A stretch of DNA of 39,388 nt from Clostridiaceae bacterium (GTDB taxonomy: Bacteria; Bacillota; Clostridia; Oscillospirales; Acutalibacteraceae): NCBI GenBank assembly GCA_016297555.1, contig JAEDGK010000003.1, positions 1 to 39,388 of the forward strand, given 5' to 3'. Both the position numbers and the translations under genes were made by a program. This document shows, one piece after another, positions 1 through 7,124 of the stretch; the first letter of the stretch is position 1; each line of letters opens with the position of its first letter. Under the pieces are notes generated by a model. It had not been told where the DNA came from and did no database searches. It worked only from the letters and a program-made list of their open reading frames with translations.

Positions 1-1
1 C

Positions 2-1081
2 GGCAACGGTCAGGCAATGATGCGCGTTCCTTTCGGAATTGAGCATAATCCCACATCTTTCAACAACGCTCATGTTAACTCATTTTTTGTTAATTACGGC
101 ACGGGAATTGTTGGCGGAACGAGCAACTACATTGCTCCCATCAGCAAGGTTCAGCAGCTCGGCGGAATTTCCGTTATCAATCATCCCGGTGAATACACCA
201 ACGCGAGAGATGAGGTTTACACAGCCGACGCATACAATGTTAAAAACTCTCATTATAATTATGTTGTTAACAAATATGCCAACATTCTTAAAAACTATGA
301 CACCTGCATAGGAATTGACATCAACAGCAAGGGTGATACACGCACACGCTTTGACAGAAAGCTTTGGGACATTCTTCTTCAAAAGGTTGTTCCGAGCGGC
401 AGAAATGTTTTTGCAATAGGCTCAACAGACGCACACAACCTTGATATAGTTGATTCGGGCTATACCGTAGTTCTTATGCCTGAGCTTACCTCCGCTGCTC
501 TTAAAACCGCTCTTTCAACAGGCACATTCTTTGCGGCAAGCAAATATATTGGCAATGTTGACGAGCTTGCGGGCTACAGCACAACTCTCCTCGCCTCTCA
601 GAACGCCGAAGCAGTTGAATTCGGAAAAGAGCTTTCGGATTGTGTTGATAAGATTAACACGGAGATTTCCGAAAACGGCAGCCAGGGCACAAAATATCAG
701 GTTGAAGAAGGCTTTGCTGCTCCCAAGGTTACAAACATTGTTGTTGATGATGCAGAGGATACAATAACAATAACCGCCGAAAACGCACTCCTTGTTCATT
801 GGATTGCCGACGGTAAGGTTATTGCAACAGGAAGCGAAATTGACCTTGACGATTATTCGGATGAAATCGGCAGCTATGTAAGAGCCGAAATTCTCGGCAA
901 AGGCGGAATTATGTATTCCGAGCCGTTCACACTCAATTATGACGGTGCGCCCGTTGCAGAGGACAGCGGAAGATTTGTTGATTTCGGCACTCTTGCTTCA
1001 TTAATCTGCGACACTCCCGTTAAAATTCTCGTTTTCCTCGTAAAAACTCCCGTTAAGGTAATTCTTGACCTTATATTCTGA
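2..1081 (+). CDS. PHP-domain metallohydrolase, CehA/McbA-like (5' end outside window)
   Basis: The reading frame is open from the first bases, so the N-terminal part lies upstream and the first ATG (17) is probably internal. The visible 359 residues hold the later half of a PHP-type metal-dependent phosphoesterase fold: IEHNP near the start, INHPGEYT about 60 residues on, and GSTDAHN near residue 140. These His/Asp motifs are typical metal ligands of PHP proteins, and the DAHN block is typical of the CehA/McbA group. A beta-rich segment (about residues 240-310, with HWIADGKVIATGSE) looks Ig-like. The protein ends in a hydrophobic stretch (residues about 330-358) that may anchor it to the membrane. 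The substrate cannot be told. A terminator-like hairpin follows 150 bp downstream. The family call is fairly safe; the biological role is open. Confidence 0.7.
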   Translation, partial: GNGQAMMRVPFGIEHNPTSFNNAHVNSFFVNYGTGIVGGTSNYIAPISKVQQLGGISVINHPGEYTNARDEVYTADAYNVKNSHYNYVVNKYANILKNYDTCIGIDINSKGDTRTRFDRKLWDILLQKVVPSGRNVFAIGSTDAHNLDIVDSGYTVVLMPELTSAALKTALSTGTFFAASKYIGNVDELAGYSTTLLASQNAEAVEFGKELSDCVDKINTEISENGSQGTKYQVEEGFAAPKVTNIVVDDAEDTITITAENALLVHWIADGKVIATGSEIDLDDYSDEIGSYVRAEILGKGGIMYSEPFTLNYDGAPVAEDSGRFVDFGTLASLICDTPVKILVFLVKTPVKVILDLIF

Positions 1082-1150
1082 TTAAAACAAAGTAATCGGG
1101 TAGTCGGTGGACGCCGACAGCTGCAATATTACGCCGTAAGCTAACTGCAA

Positions 1151-1215
1151 CATTAGCCTCCTTTGGTAAAGTAGGTGGTTTTTGCGAAGCAAAAGACGGT
1201 GGATTGAAAGTTAAA
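1151..1215. repeat. Decayed intergenic palindromic repeat
   Basis: This stretch holds two adjacent small hairpins. CCTCCTTT and TAAAGTAGG-side bases (1157-1175) form an 8-bp stem with one mismatch and a GGT loop. TTTTGC and GCAAAA (about 1180-1194) pair around a GAA loop, followed by GACGGTGGATT. From memory, this double-hairpin layout resembles short intergenic repeats scattered through Oscillospiraceae genomes. The mismatch suggests an old copy. An 11-bp near-identical direct repeat, CTGCAATATTA (1121-1131) and CTGCAACATTA (1145-1155), sits just before it. No coding potential is visible between 1082 and 1412. Confidence 0.5.
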
Positions 1216-1233
1216 AAATAATCATTAGAGATC

Positions 1234-1278
1234 AAATGGCTTGTATCGGTTGAATTTCCAATACAAGCCATTTTCTGT
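1234..1278 (+). terminator. Rho-independent terminator-like hairpin
   Basis: Arms 1234-1246 (AAATGGCTTGTAT) and 1261-1273 are perfect complements (13 bp) around a 14-nt loop. The right arm runs into a T-rich tail (TTTTCTGTTATATT). It is the first terminator after the PHP-type gene and probably ends that transcript. The symmetric arms could also work for transcripts from the right. Confidence 0.6.
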
Positions 1279-1412
1279 TATATTCGTTTCTTTTGTTCTT
1301 CGCTCAGTGCGACAGCCTCTTTTGTTATAATTGAATAATTATTGCATAGGATGAATTCGATTCAAGTATTAAAAATTGTAAGCTCACAAGCTGTTTGCAT
1401 AAAAAAACAGTC

Positions 1413-1850
1413 TTATTTCCAATGATTCAGGTTCGGAACTACTGCTTCCATATGCGCCCGAACCTGTTCGGCAGGCCAATTCTCATTTGCCATATGTTCT
1501 ACGCAAAAATCAATAAGCTGCTCCTTGCTGGTGTATTTGAACTCGCCGTCATTATAACACCACTTGCAATATTCCTCATTAAAATCGCCGTCCGGTTCTT
1601 TGCTTATTGTGGAATCGTCGAGCGGCATACCGCAGCATTGGCATATAAGCTGCCTCGGAGCACCTAATAATGTGTTGATTGAAACATCGAAAAACTTTGA
1701 GAGCAGTTTCAGAGTTTCCGTATTCGGGATTGTTTCACCGGTTTCCCAACGGGATACCGCCTGCCTTGTTACATAGATTTTTTCTGCAAGCTCATCTTGA
1801 GAAAGCCCTTTTTTAGTTCTGAGTTCGAGAATAACATCTTTTGTTTCCAT
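1413..1850 (-). CDS. XRE-family regulator with C-terminal zinc-ribbon domain
   Basis: The protein has 145 residues. Residues 5-60 are a classic XRE/Cro helix-turn-helix (LSQDELAEKIYVTRQAVSRW, then TGETIPNTETLKLLS), a DNA-binding domain usually paired with repression. Residues 66-145 carry Cys at 70, 72, 73, 95 and 98 (CQCCGMPL and EYCKWC), matching the putative zinc-ribbon domain often fused to XRE domains in Firmicutes. The ATG is preceded by GAGGTGATAATTA, a good ribosome binding site. The promoter is TTGACT-17-TATAAT, with a perfect 15-bp palindrome directly upstream that could be its own operator. The gene stands alone between two operons. Its targets and any ligand or redox signal sensed by the zinc ribbon are unknown. 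Confidence 0.85.
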   Translation of the reverse strand: METKDVILELRTKKGLSQDELAEKIYVTRQAVSRWETGETIPNTETLKLLSKFFDVSINTLLGAPRQLICQCCGMPLDDSTISKEPDGDFNEEYCKWCYNDGEFKYTSKEQLIDFCVEHMANENWPAEQVRAHMEAVVPNLNHWK

Positions 1851-1870
1851 TAATTATCACCTCTGCAATA

Positions 1871-1899
1871 ATTATAATGCAGACTTTTTATGAAGTCAA
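1871..1899 (-). promoter_or_regulatory. Sigma-A-type promoter of the XRE gene
   Basis: On the minus strand TTGACT (1899-1894) and TATAAT (1876-1871) are separated by 17 bp, a near-consensus housekeeping promoter. Only 20 nt separate the -10 box from the ATG at 1850, so the 5' leader should be about 13-14 nt and barely contain the GAGGTG ribosome binding site. Confidence 0.75.
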
Positions 1900-1914
1900 G
1901 CAACAGGCTGTTGC
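1900..1914. promoter_or_regulatory. Perfect 15-bp palindrome, candidate operator
   Basis: GCAACAG-G-CTGTTGC has 7-bp perfect arms and a single central base. It abuts the upstream edge of the XRE gene's -35 box (1894-1899). Position and symmetry fit a dimeric repressor site, most simply for autoregulation by the XRE protein. That link is inference. Confidence 0.45.
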
Positions 1915-1940
1915 CTCATATCGGAGTTTTTACAGACAAA

Positions 1941-1980
1941 AACAAAGAGCCGCTTTTGATGAGAAAATTCATAAGCGGCT
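1941..1980 (-). terminator. Terminator of the acyl-CoA synthetase/cyclophilin operon
   Basis: In the minus-strand transcript AGCCGCTT (1980-1973) pairs with AAGCGGCT (1955-1948), followed by CTTTGTTTTTG. It lies about 18 bp past the cyclophilin stop codon and matches a rho-independent terminator. Confidence 0.75.
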
Positions 1981-1997
1981 TTCTGTATTTATGATTA

Positions 1998-2594
1998 TTA
2001 AATTTCAGTAATTTCAATACCGATAATCGAAACATCTTCAATAGGTTTATCGGCATAACCCGTTTCTACATCAGCGATTGCATCAACGGTTTCCATTCCC
2101 TCAACAACCTGCCCAAAAACGGTGTGTTTAAAATCAAGCCACGGTGTTCCGCCGAGCTGTTTATAATCTTCAACGCAATCTGCGGGGAAGCCCCTGTCAG
2201 AAAGCTGCTCCATTTGAGAAATCAAGCCGCCGTCAACTTCTTTGGCCTGAACGATAAAGAACTGGCTTCCGTTTGTTCCGGGGCCTGCGTTTGCCATTGA
2301 AAGGGCGCCCCTTATGTTATGGTAATCAACGCTGAATTCGTCCTCAAAGCTTCTGCCCCAAACGCTTTCGCCGCCTCTGCCTGTGCCTGTGGGGTCGCCG
2401 CCCTGAATCATAAAATCGGGAATAACTCTGTGAAAAATAATCCCGTTATAATAACCGTTCTTAGCATGGGTTACGAAATTTTCAACAGCCTTCGGTGCGG
2501 CGTCAGGAAAAAGAAGAATTTTTATGTCGCCGAGTGTTGTTTTCATGGTTGCAACGGTATCGCCCTGCTGCGGGGCTCTTGTCTGCTTGCTCAT
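1998..2594 (-). CDS. Cyclophilin-type peptidyl-prolyl cis-trans isomerase
   Basis: This 198-residue cytoplasmic protein catalyses cis-trans isomerisation of Xaa-Pro bonds and assists folding. The core is clear: FHRVIPDFMIQGGDPTGTG at residues 54-72 (catalytic Arg56, with Phe61 and Gln64 in the active site), GALSMANAGPGTNGSQFFI at 96-113, and FKHTVFGQVVEGM late in the protein. There is no signal peptide, so it is the intracellular form; an insertion around residues 118-150 lengthens it slightly. The ATG follows AAAGGAATTTAAAA. It is the second gene of a two-gene unit, 20 bp after the acyl-CoA synthetase-like gene, and is followed by a terminator. I see no functional link between the two; they may simply share a promoter. 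Confidence 0.95.
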   Translation of the reverse strand: MSKQTRAPQQGDTVATMKTTLGDIKILLFPDAAPKAVENFVTHAKNGYYNGIIFHRVIPDFMIQGGDPTGTGRGGESVWGRSFEDEFSVDYHNIRGALSMANAGPGTNGSQFFIVQAKEVDGGLISQMEQLSDRGFPADCVEDYKQLGGTPWLDFKHTVFGQVVEGMETVDAIADVETGYADKPIEDVSIIGIEITEI

Positions 2595-2614
2595 TTTTAA
2601 ATTCCTTTCGTGCT

Positions 2615-4240
2615 TTAATTCGGATCGTATTTATCCGAAAGCTTCATAAAGTCTATTTTTGCCATTTTGGTTCTCGGGAAGCTCTCGAAAATTTCAATTT
2701 TTCTCGGGCAGGAAAACTTTGCAAGATTTTTCTTGCAGTATGACTGAATTTTATCAACAGCCTCATCATGATTCATCGGGTATTTCAGCGTAACGCAAAG
2801 CTTAACGCAAGGCTTGCTCTTTTGATAACCCTGAACGGCGCAGGCTTCATTGACAAAAGGAAGCTGAAGCACGGCATTCTCAATATCAATGGGATAAACA
2901 TTATATCCCGAAATGATAATCATACGCTTTTTTCTGCCTGTGAAATAGACATATCCGTCTGAATCCATATGACCGAGGTCGCCCGTCAGAACCCAACGGT
3001 TGCCTTTTTTATCGATATAAATGCCCTCGTTCATAACAGAGTTATCGCCGTTAAAATAGCCCTGCATAACCGTGTCGCCTCTGACGACTATTTCGCCCGT
3101 CTGCCCCGCGGGAAGCTTGTTTTTCATCTCATCCCAAACTTCAACAACAATATCGCCGAGAGGCTTGCCGATTGACTCCTCTCTGCAGTTTTGATAAGTA
3201 TTTACCGTGCAGACAGAGGAAACTTCGGTTAAACCGTAGCCCCTGAAAAGCTTGCCCTTGCCGCCGTTTTTGGCAATAACTTTGTTAAACTCCCTAACAA
3301 AACGCTCGGGCAGAAAATCGCCGCCGCAGAAAAGCAGACGAAGATTTTTAAGGTGCGGACCGTCAAAATTCTTTTCCTCAAACATCTTTTTAAACATATT
3401 GGGAACACCGAGCACAAATGTTACATTATATTTTTTAAGATATTTATTTGCCGTCTCCGCGCTGAACTGAGGCATCGGAATAGAAGTGAATCCGTGTGTT
3501 ATCGGGAAATGCATTGCAATGCCGAGACCGAAAGCGTGAAACATCGGCAAAACCAAAAGCGAATATTCATCGCCCGCTTTATGCGGAATATCAAGCGTAT
3601 TCAGCTTTTCGGCAAGATTATTGAGGTTGTTGCTCGAAAGCATAATAGTCTTGCTTTTTCCCGTTGTGCCGCCGCCGTGAAGATAAACCGCGGTTTTTGA
3701 GCCGTCGTGGCAGTCAACAGATTTTTTCTTTGCACCCTCGGAAACTGCCTTGGAATATTTGACCGAATTCTTAAATTCATCAAGGTTCTTTCCTTTAATC
3801 TTTTCAAAGACTTTAAATGCAGGAACGGCAGGCAGCATAATATAATCGGAGTTTGAGCAAATGATACACGGTATTTTTGCATCATTCACAACCTGAGCAT
3901 ATTTGCCCGCAAGGATATCAAGCACAAATATTGCCTTTGAGCCTGTTGTTTCAAGTATCTCCGCCAATCCCTCGGGAGAAGTGAGCGGATGCACAATGTT
4001 GGCAATAACGCCTATTTTATTGAGCGAATAAAAGGTTGTGAAAGAATGAACGACATTGGGCAGAAATATTGTGACAACATCACCTTGAACTATTCCTATT
4101 GAATTAATGTACGCCGCAAGAGAATCAGTATCCCTGATGATTCTCGAAAGTTTTGTTCTGCTTCCGAAAGCAAGAACCGCGTCATAATCCCCCGTTTTCT
4201 TCGCGCACGCTTTCAAATAATCGTAGCAAGTTAAATTCAT
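2615..4240 (-). CDS. Class I adenylate-forming enzyme, acyl-CoA synthetase-like
   Basis: This 541-residue ANL-superfamily protein activates a carboxylic acid as an acyl-adenylate, usually before transfer to CoA. Visible motifs are the phosphate-binding loop HGGGTTGKSKT (188-198), GYGLTE (334-339), VLTGD (417-421), the hinge GRKKRMIIISGYNVYP (435-450) and the C-terminal PRTKMAKIDF, where Lys528 fits the catalytic A10 lysine. All core motifs are intact, so it should be active. The loop has Gly-Gly-Gly-Thr-Thr where many homologues have Ser-Gly-Ser/Thr-Thr. Fatty or aryl acids are likely substrates, but specificity cannot be read. It lies behind a strong extended promoter at 4299-4327 and is co-transcribed with the cyclophilin. 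An acyl-ACP ligase role is an alternative. Confidence 0.85.
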   Translation of the reverse strand: MNLTCYDYLKACAKKTGDYDAVLAFGSRTKLSRIIRDTDSLAAYINSIGIVQGDVVTIFLPNVVHSFTTFYSLNKIGVIANIVHPLTSPEGLAEILETTGSKAIFVLDILAGKYAQVVNDAKIPCIICSNSDYIMLPAVPAFKVFEKIKGKNLDEFKNSVKYSKAVSEGAKKKSVDCHDGSKTAVYLHGGGTTGKSKTIMLSSNNLNNLAEKLNTLDIPHKAGDEYSLLVLPMFHAFGLGIAMHFPITHGFTSIPMPQFSAETANKYLKKYNVTFVLGVPNMFKKMFEEKNFDGPHLKNLRLLFCGGDFLPERFVREFNKVIAKNGGKGKLFRGYGLTEVSSVCTVNTYQNCREESIGKPLGDIVVEVWDEMKNKLPAGQTGEIVVRGDTVMQGYFNGDNSVMNEGIYIDKKGNRWVLTGDLGHMDSDGYVYFTGRKKRMIIISGYNVYPIDIENAVLQLPFVNEACAVQGYQKSKPCVKLCVTLKYPMNHDEAVDKIQSYCKKNLAKFSCPRKIEIFESFPRTKMAKIDFMKLSDKYDPN

Positions 4241-4298
4241 TTCAGCTTACCCATCCATTTTAAACTTTTTAGGCTAAAAACAAGCCCATATGAAGTAT

Positions 4299-4327
4299 AT
4301 ATTATCAATTATAGCCCCGTTTGTCAA
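4299..4327 (-). promoter_or_regulatory. Strong extended -10 promoter of the acyl-CoA synthetase/cyclophilin operon
   Basis: On the minus strand TTGACA (4327-4322) is a perfect -35. A 17-bp spacer ends in TGA before TAATAT (4304-4299), giving an extended -10. The start codon is about 58 bp downstream, implying a leader of roughly 50 nt. Confidence 0.8.
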
Positions 4328-4361
4328 TTTAAGAGGAGCTATTTTAATAAAACATTAACAT

Positions 4362-5363
4362 TTAATGTATATTTTTGGTTAAAACAATATCGCCGCTGTC
4401 GGTAAATGAAGCAATAATTCCGTTGTTGTCATATGTTGCATACAGCGAAACCTTGGCAATCATTGTTAAATTCCATTTAACATTGGGATAAATCTTTCCG
4501 AGCTGGTTTGTAACAATCGCAATTTCCGGTTTGAGCTTTCTCAAAAAAGAAGCGGAAGAAGAACCGAAATATCCGTGATGCCCGATTTTCAGCAAATCAA
4601 CATCGCCTATCTCATCGCCGAGAATGGCTTCCAATCCGCTTGATTTTGTGATATCCGCCGCAAGAAAGGCGGACTTTTCACCTTTTGTTATCTTAATGCC
4701 GATGCTTGACGCATTTTCGCCCCTGCCCTCAAGCTCACGCGGAGTAACCGTATTGAAAAACTGAAGCGTAAAATCTCCGAATTCAAATGGCTCCGAAGGC
4801 AGATTGTCAACAATCTCAACGCCTCTGCTCTCTAAATCGGAAATAATTTGCGAATAGGTTTCCCCTATCTTCCAGCCCTCAACTTCAAAGCCCTTTGCAA
4901 TCAGCGGGTCGAATTTTTTGAAATAGGCTTTGCCGATTGCTATTTGAGGATCTGAAACAACGGCATCAAAACAGCCGATATGGTCATAATGACAATGAGT
5001 TCCGAGAATAAAATCAAGAACTACCTTGCCCTCGCCGTTAACGCAGACCTTTTTAATATAGTCCAAAACCTCTTTTTCATAGCCTTTATATGCAGTTTTT
5101 CTGCGCGGATTGCTGTTACCCTCGCCTGAATCGATAAGCGCAAATTTTCCGTTGCTCTCAATAAGAATTGCATCGGAATTCGCGGTATTAAGGAAATGTA
5201 TTCTGTCATCTCCGTTTTCGCCGCCGAAACTTTCCTGCTCAACTGAATATCTTCTGCAATAGGTGTTACTCAAAGCCACTGTCAGAATATCAAGGGCAAA
5301 AATCGCCGCCATAAGCGGAACAATTATCCAAGTTGCTATTTTTTTGATTTTCTTTTTATTCAT
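4362..5363 (-). CDS. Membrane-anchored ComEC-like metallo-beta-lactamase-fold hydrolase
   Basis: The protein has 333 residues. Residues 9-31 form a single hydrophobic segment after a lysine-rich start, so the catalytic part is probably outside the membrane. The metal motif is THCHYDHIG (HxHxDH at 123-128), followed by a divergent AADITK where homologues have GDAE, and KIGHHG at about 262. These match the lactamase domain found at the C-terminus of the DNA-uptake channel ComEC, but the channel part is absent. Free-standing members are often called competence-like hydrolases and their substrate is unknown. ATG follows GGAGAAACAT. The gene stands alone, divergent from the SulP-like transporter. 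A second relative lies at 26973-27896 in a different context. Confidence 0.8.
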   Translation of the reverse strand: MNKKKIKKIATWIIVPLMAAIFALDILTVALSNTYCRRYSVEQESFGGENGDDRIHFLNTANSDAILIESNGKFALIDSGEGNSNPRRKTAYKGYEKEVLDYIKKVCVNGEGKVVLDFILGTHCHYDHIGCFDAVVSDPQIAIGKAYFKKFDPLIAKGFEVEGWKIGETYSQIISDLESRGVEIVDNLPSEPFEFGDFTLQFFNTVTPRELEGRGENASSIGIKITKGEKSAFLAADITKSSGLEAILGDEIGDVDLLKIGHHGYFGSSSASFLRKLKPEIAIVTNQLGKIYPNVKWNLTMIAKVSLYATYDNNGIIASFTDSGDIVLTKNIH

Positions 5364-5463
5364 ATGTTTCTCCGTAGGGATATCAAGAATTATATTTATT
5401 GTTTAGTTTATCACATATTTCAACAATTTACTATACTTTTAAAGAAAAGTTTTAAAAAACTGC

Positions 5464-5492
5464 TTGTATAGTTTGTGATTTTAATGTAAACT
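5464..5492 (+). promoter_or_regulatory. Candidate promoter of the SulP-like gene
   Basis: TTGTAT (5464-5469), a 17-bp spacer and TAAACT (5487-5492) lie 34 bp before the TTG start at 5527. Each box matches the consensus in four of six positions, so this is a moderate candidate. Confidence 0.5.
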
Positions 5493-5526
5493 AATATTCG
5501 GAATTTTTCGGAACGGAGTCATTAAT

Positions 5527-6690
5527 TTGAAATCAACATCAAAAAGCTTTTTATATGAAGTCATTTTTATTGTTACTTCAGTTTTTCCGCTTGCTCTGAG
5601 CATGAGCTTTTGCTCGGGAATGGGTGTTTTTGCGGGAATGTTTTTTTCGGTTGCCGCCGCGCTGATTGCAGCGGTTAATTCTTCATCTGCTATGATACCG
5701 GTTTATTTGGTGTTTTTGACAGTCAGCGCAGTTTTAGGCGCTTACAACGCCGCCACTCTTTCCTTATCAATCATCATAAGCGGTGCTCTGCTCGCGCTTT
5801 CATCGCTCTTTTATGAAAAGATTAAGCCGCTGTTTTCGTCTCCTGCATCGGCGGGAGCAATGCTTGCAGCGGCTCTGAGCGTTACAATACTTTTTACAAC
5901 CGATTATTTCGGAATCGGGGCAAGCGGAAACAATGTTATACAAATGCTCGCTTCTTACCGCTCGCTCGGATTTCATGCAAATTGGCGCGGCGTGCTATAC
6001 GGAACAATCGTTATGGTTATCATGATAACCTTTCCTCGCAAATTCAAAAAGCTCTGCTCCGCCGTCAACGCGTCTTTTATAGCAATAATTGTAACACTTG
6101 TTTTAAATCTGTTTCTCAATCCTGCCGATATGCCGACGGCGATTAACGAAATCGGAAACTTTTCTTCCGCCGATTTTGCCAAAGATTTTATTTTTGCGCT
6201 CATCGGTGAAAAGCCGAATATATTTGCCGCCGTTTTCAGCGGAACTGCGCTGTTTTTCCCGTGCTTCTATATGATTGCTCAATCCGAAACGGCTGAGAAA
6301 AGAAGCTTTATTATTGACGGAGCCGCAAACGCAGCTTTGGGATTTGCGGGCTGTATGGCTCTCCCCTGCGGATTAAAAAAGGACAAGCATACTTTCGCTG
6401 TCGGCACAGCAGCCGCGGCAATAACGGCAATAATGCTTGTCTGCATTTCCGGATTAATCCCCAGAATTCCCGTTCATTCCTGCGCAGTTGTTTTGATAGT
6501 CGGTGCGTGGCACAGCGTAAAATGGCGTGAAATCAAAAATGCTTTTTCAAGCGTATTCTCTGTTCTGATTTTTGCTGTTTCAATTTTGGCATTTTTAATT
6601 TCCGGCATATCTTCGGGGATACTTGTTTGCGCGGCGCTGTCAGTCCTTTATCATTTGGTTTCCGATAAAAAGCCTGTTAAAGGTTCTTAA
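5527..6690 (+). CDS. SulP/SLC26-like transporter core lacking a STAS domain
   Basis: This 387-residue protein is almost entirely hydrophobic, with about ten or more membrane segments. The layout resembles the SulP anion-transporter core: an early small-residue-rich segment (about 28-50), a central segment followed by FPRKFKKL, and a late GAANAALGFAGCMALPCG with SGLIPRIPVHSCAVVLIVGAW before HSVKW, similar to the SulP segment preceding its cytoplasmic domain. The usual C-terminal STAS domain is missing; the protein stops after a last helix and DKKPVKGS. Translation starts at TTG, chosen because GGAG lies 8 nt upstream and no ATG fits. The substrate is unknown; sulfate, other anions or bicarbonate are possible. 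The 3' end overlaps the convergent DUF47-like gene by 14 bp. A different multi-pass family is possible. Confidence 0.55.
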   Translation: MKSTSKSFLYEVIFIVTSVFPLALSMSFCSGMGVFAGMFFSVAAALIAAVNSSSAMIPVYLVFLTVSAVLGAYNAATLSLSIIISGALLALSSLFYEKIKPLFSSPASAGAMLAAALSVTILFTTDYFGIGASGNNVIQMLASYRSLGFHANWRGVLYGTIVMVIMITFPRKFKKLCSAVNASFIAIIVTLVLNLFLNPADMPTAINEIGNFSSADFAKDFIFALIGEKPNIFAAVFSGTALFFPCFYMIAQSETAEKRSFIIDGAANAALGFAGCMALPCGLKKDKHTFAVGTAAAAITAIMLVCISGLIPRIPVHSCAVVLIVGAWHSVKWREIKNAFSSVFSVLIFAVSILAFLISGISSGILVCAALSVLYHLVSDKKPVKGS

Positions 6691-7123
6691 AAAAAGTGTT
6701 TTGAGCCGTTTTCCAAAAATTCATCAAAGAATCATTTAGTTTTTCGGCGCATTTGTTGCCCGAAACAATCTTCGCACATTCAAAATTAATATCAATCTGC
6801 CTGCGAATTTCTTCTTCGCAGGCATTTCCTTTTTTTATAACTCCGCAAGCAATCGGTTTGAGAGCCGTAATTTGAGTTTTAAGCTTTTCAACCGCGATTG
6901 ACTTGTCAAATTCTTCGGCATTAACCGATATTTCATACAACGAGTATGAAAGCGCGGCTATATCCTCTCTTTCAATAGGCGGCAAAAAATCCTTTGTCAG
7001 AAATCTGCAAATTTTTGAAAAAAGCGCTGCTCCGCTGACGGCTGATTTTTTACCGTCAAACAGCATTTTTATCTCTTCGCTTTGCTTGCTCAGAATATCG
7101 GAATAATCCTCTCTTAATTTCAT
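6677..7123 (-). CDS. Short DUF47/PhoU-like accessory protein of the PiT transporter
   Basis: This 148-residue helical protein contains LTKDFLPPIEREDIAALSYS (residues about 42-61), which resembles the conserved ITPFDREDI region of DUF47 proteins, relatives of PhoU encoded beside PiT phosphate transporters. Family members are usually a little over 200 residues, so this one is short and divergent; the first helical repeat looks reduced. It begins 1 bp after the transporter's stop, with GGGG about 9 nt before the ATG, so the two are almost certainly co-translated. The expected role is to control or assist phosphate uptake at the membrane's inner face, which is family inference. Its tail overlaps the convergent SulP-like gene by 14 bp. 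Confidence 0.65.
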   Translation of the reverse strand: MKLREDYSDILSKQSEEIKMLFDGKKSAVSGAALFSKICRFLTKDFLPPIEREDIAALSYSLYEISVNAEEFDKSIAVEKLKTQITALKPIACGVIKKGNACEEEIRRQIDINFECAKIVSGNKCAEKLNDSLMNFWKTAQNTFFKNL

Positions 7124-7124
7124 A

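Noticed and set aside
1351..1425. Tiny 24-codon frame (ATG at 1351) after an extended -10-like TGTTATAAT on the plus strand
   Set aside because: There is no -35 box, the AGG abuts the start codon, and the frame runs into the XRE gene's 3' end. Nothing supports a peptide.
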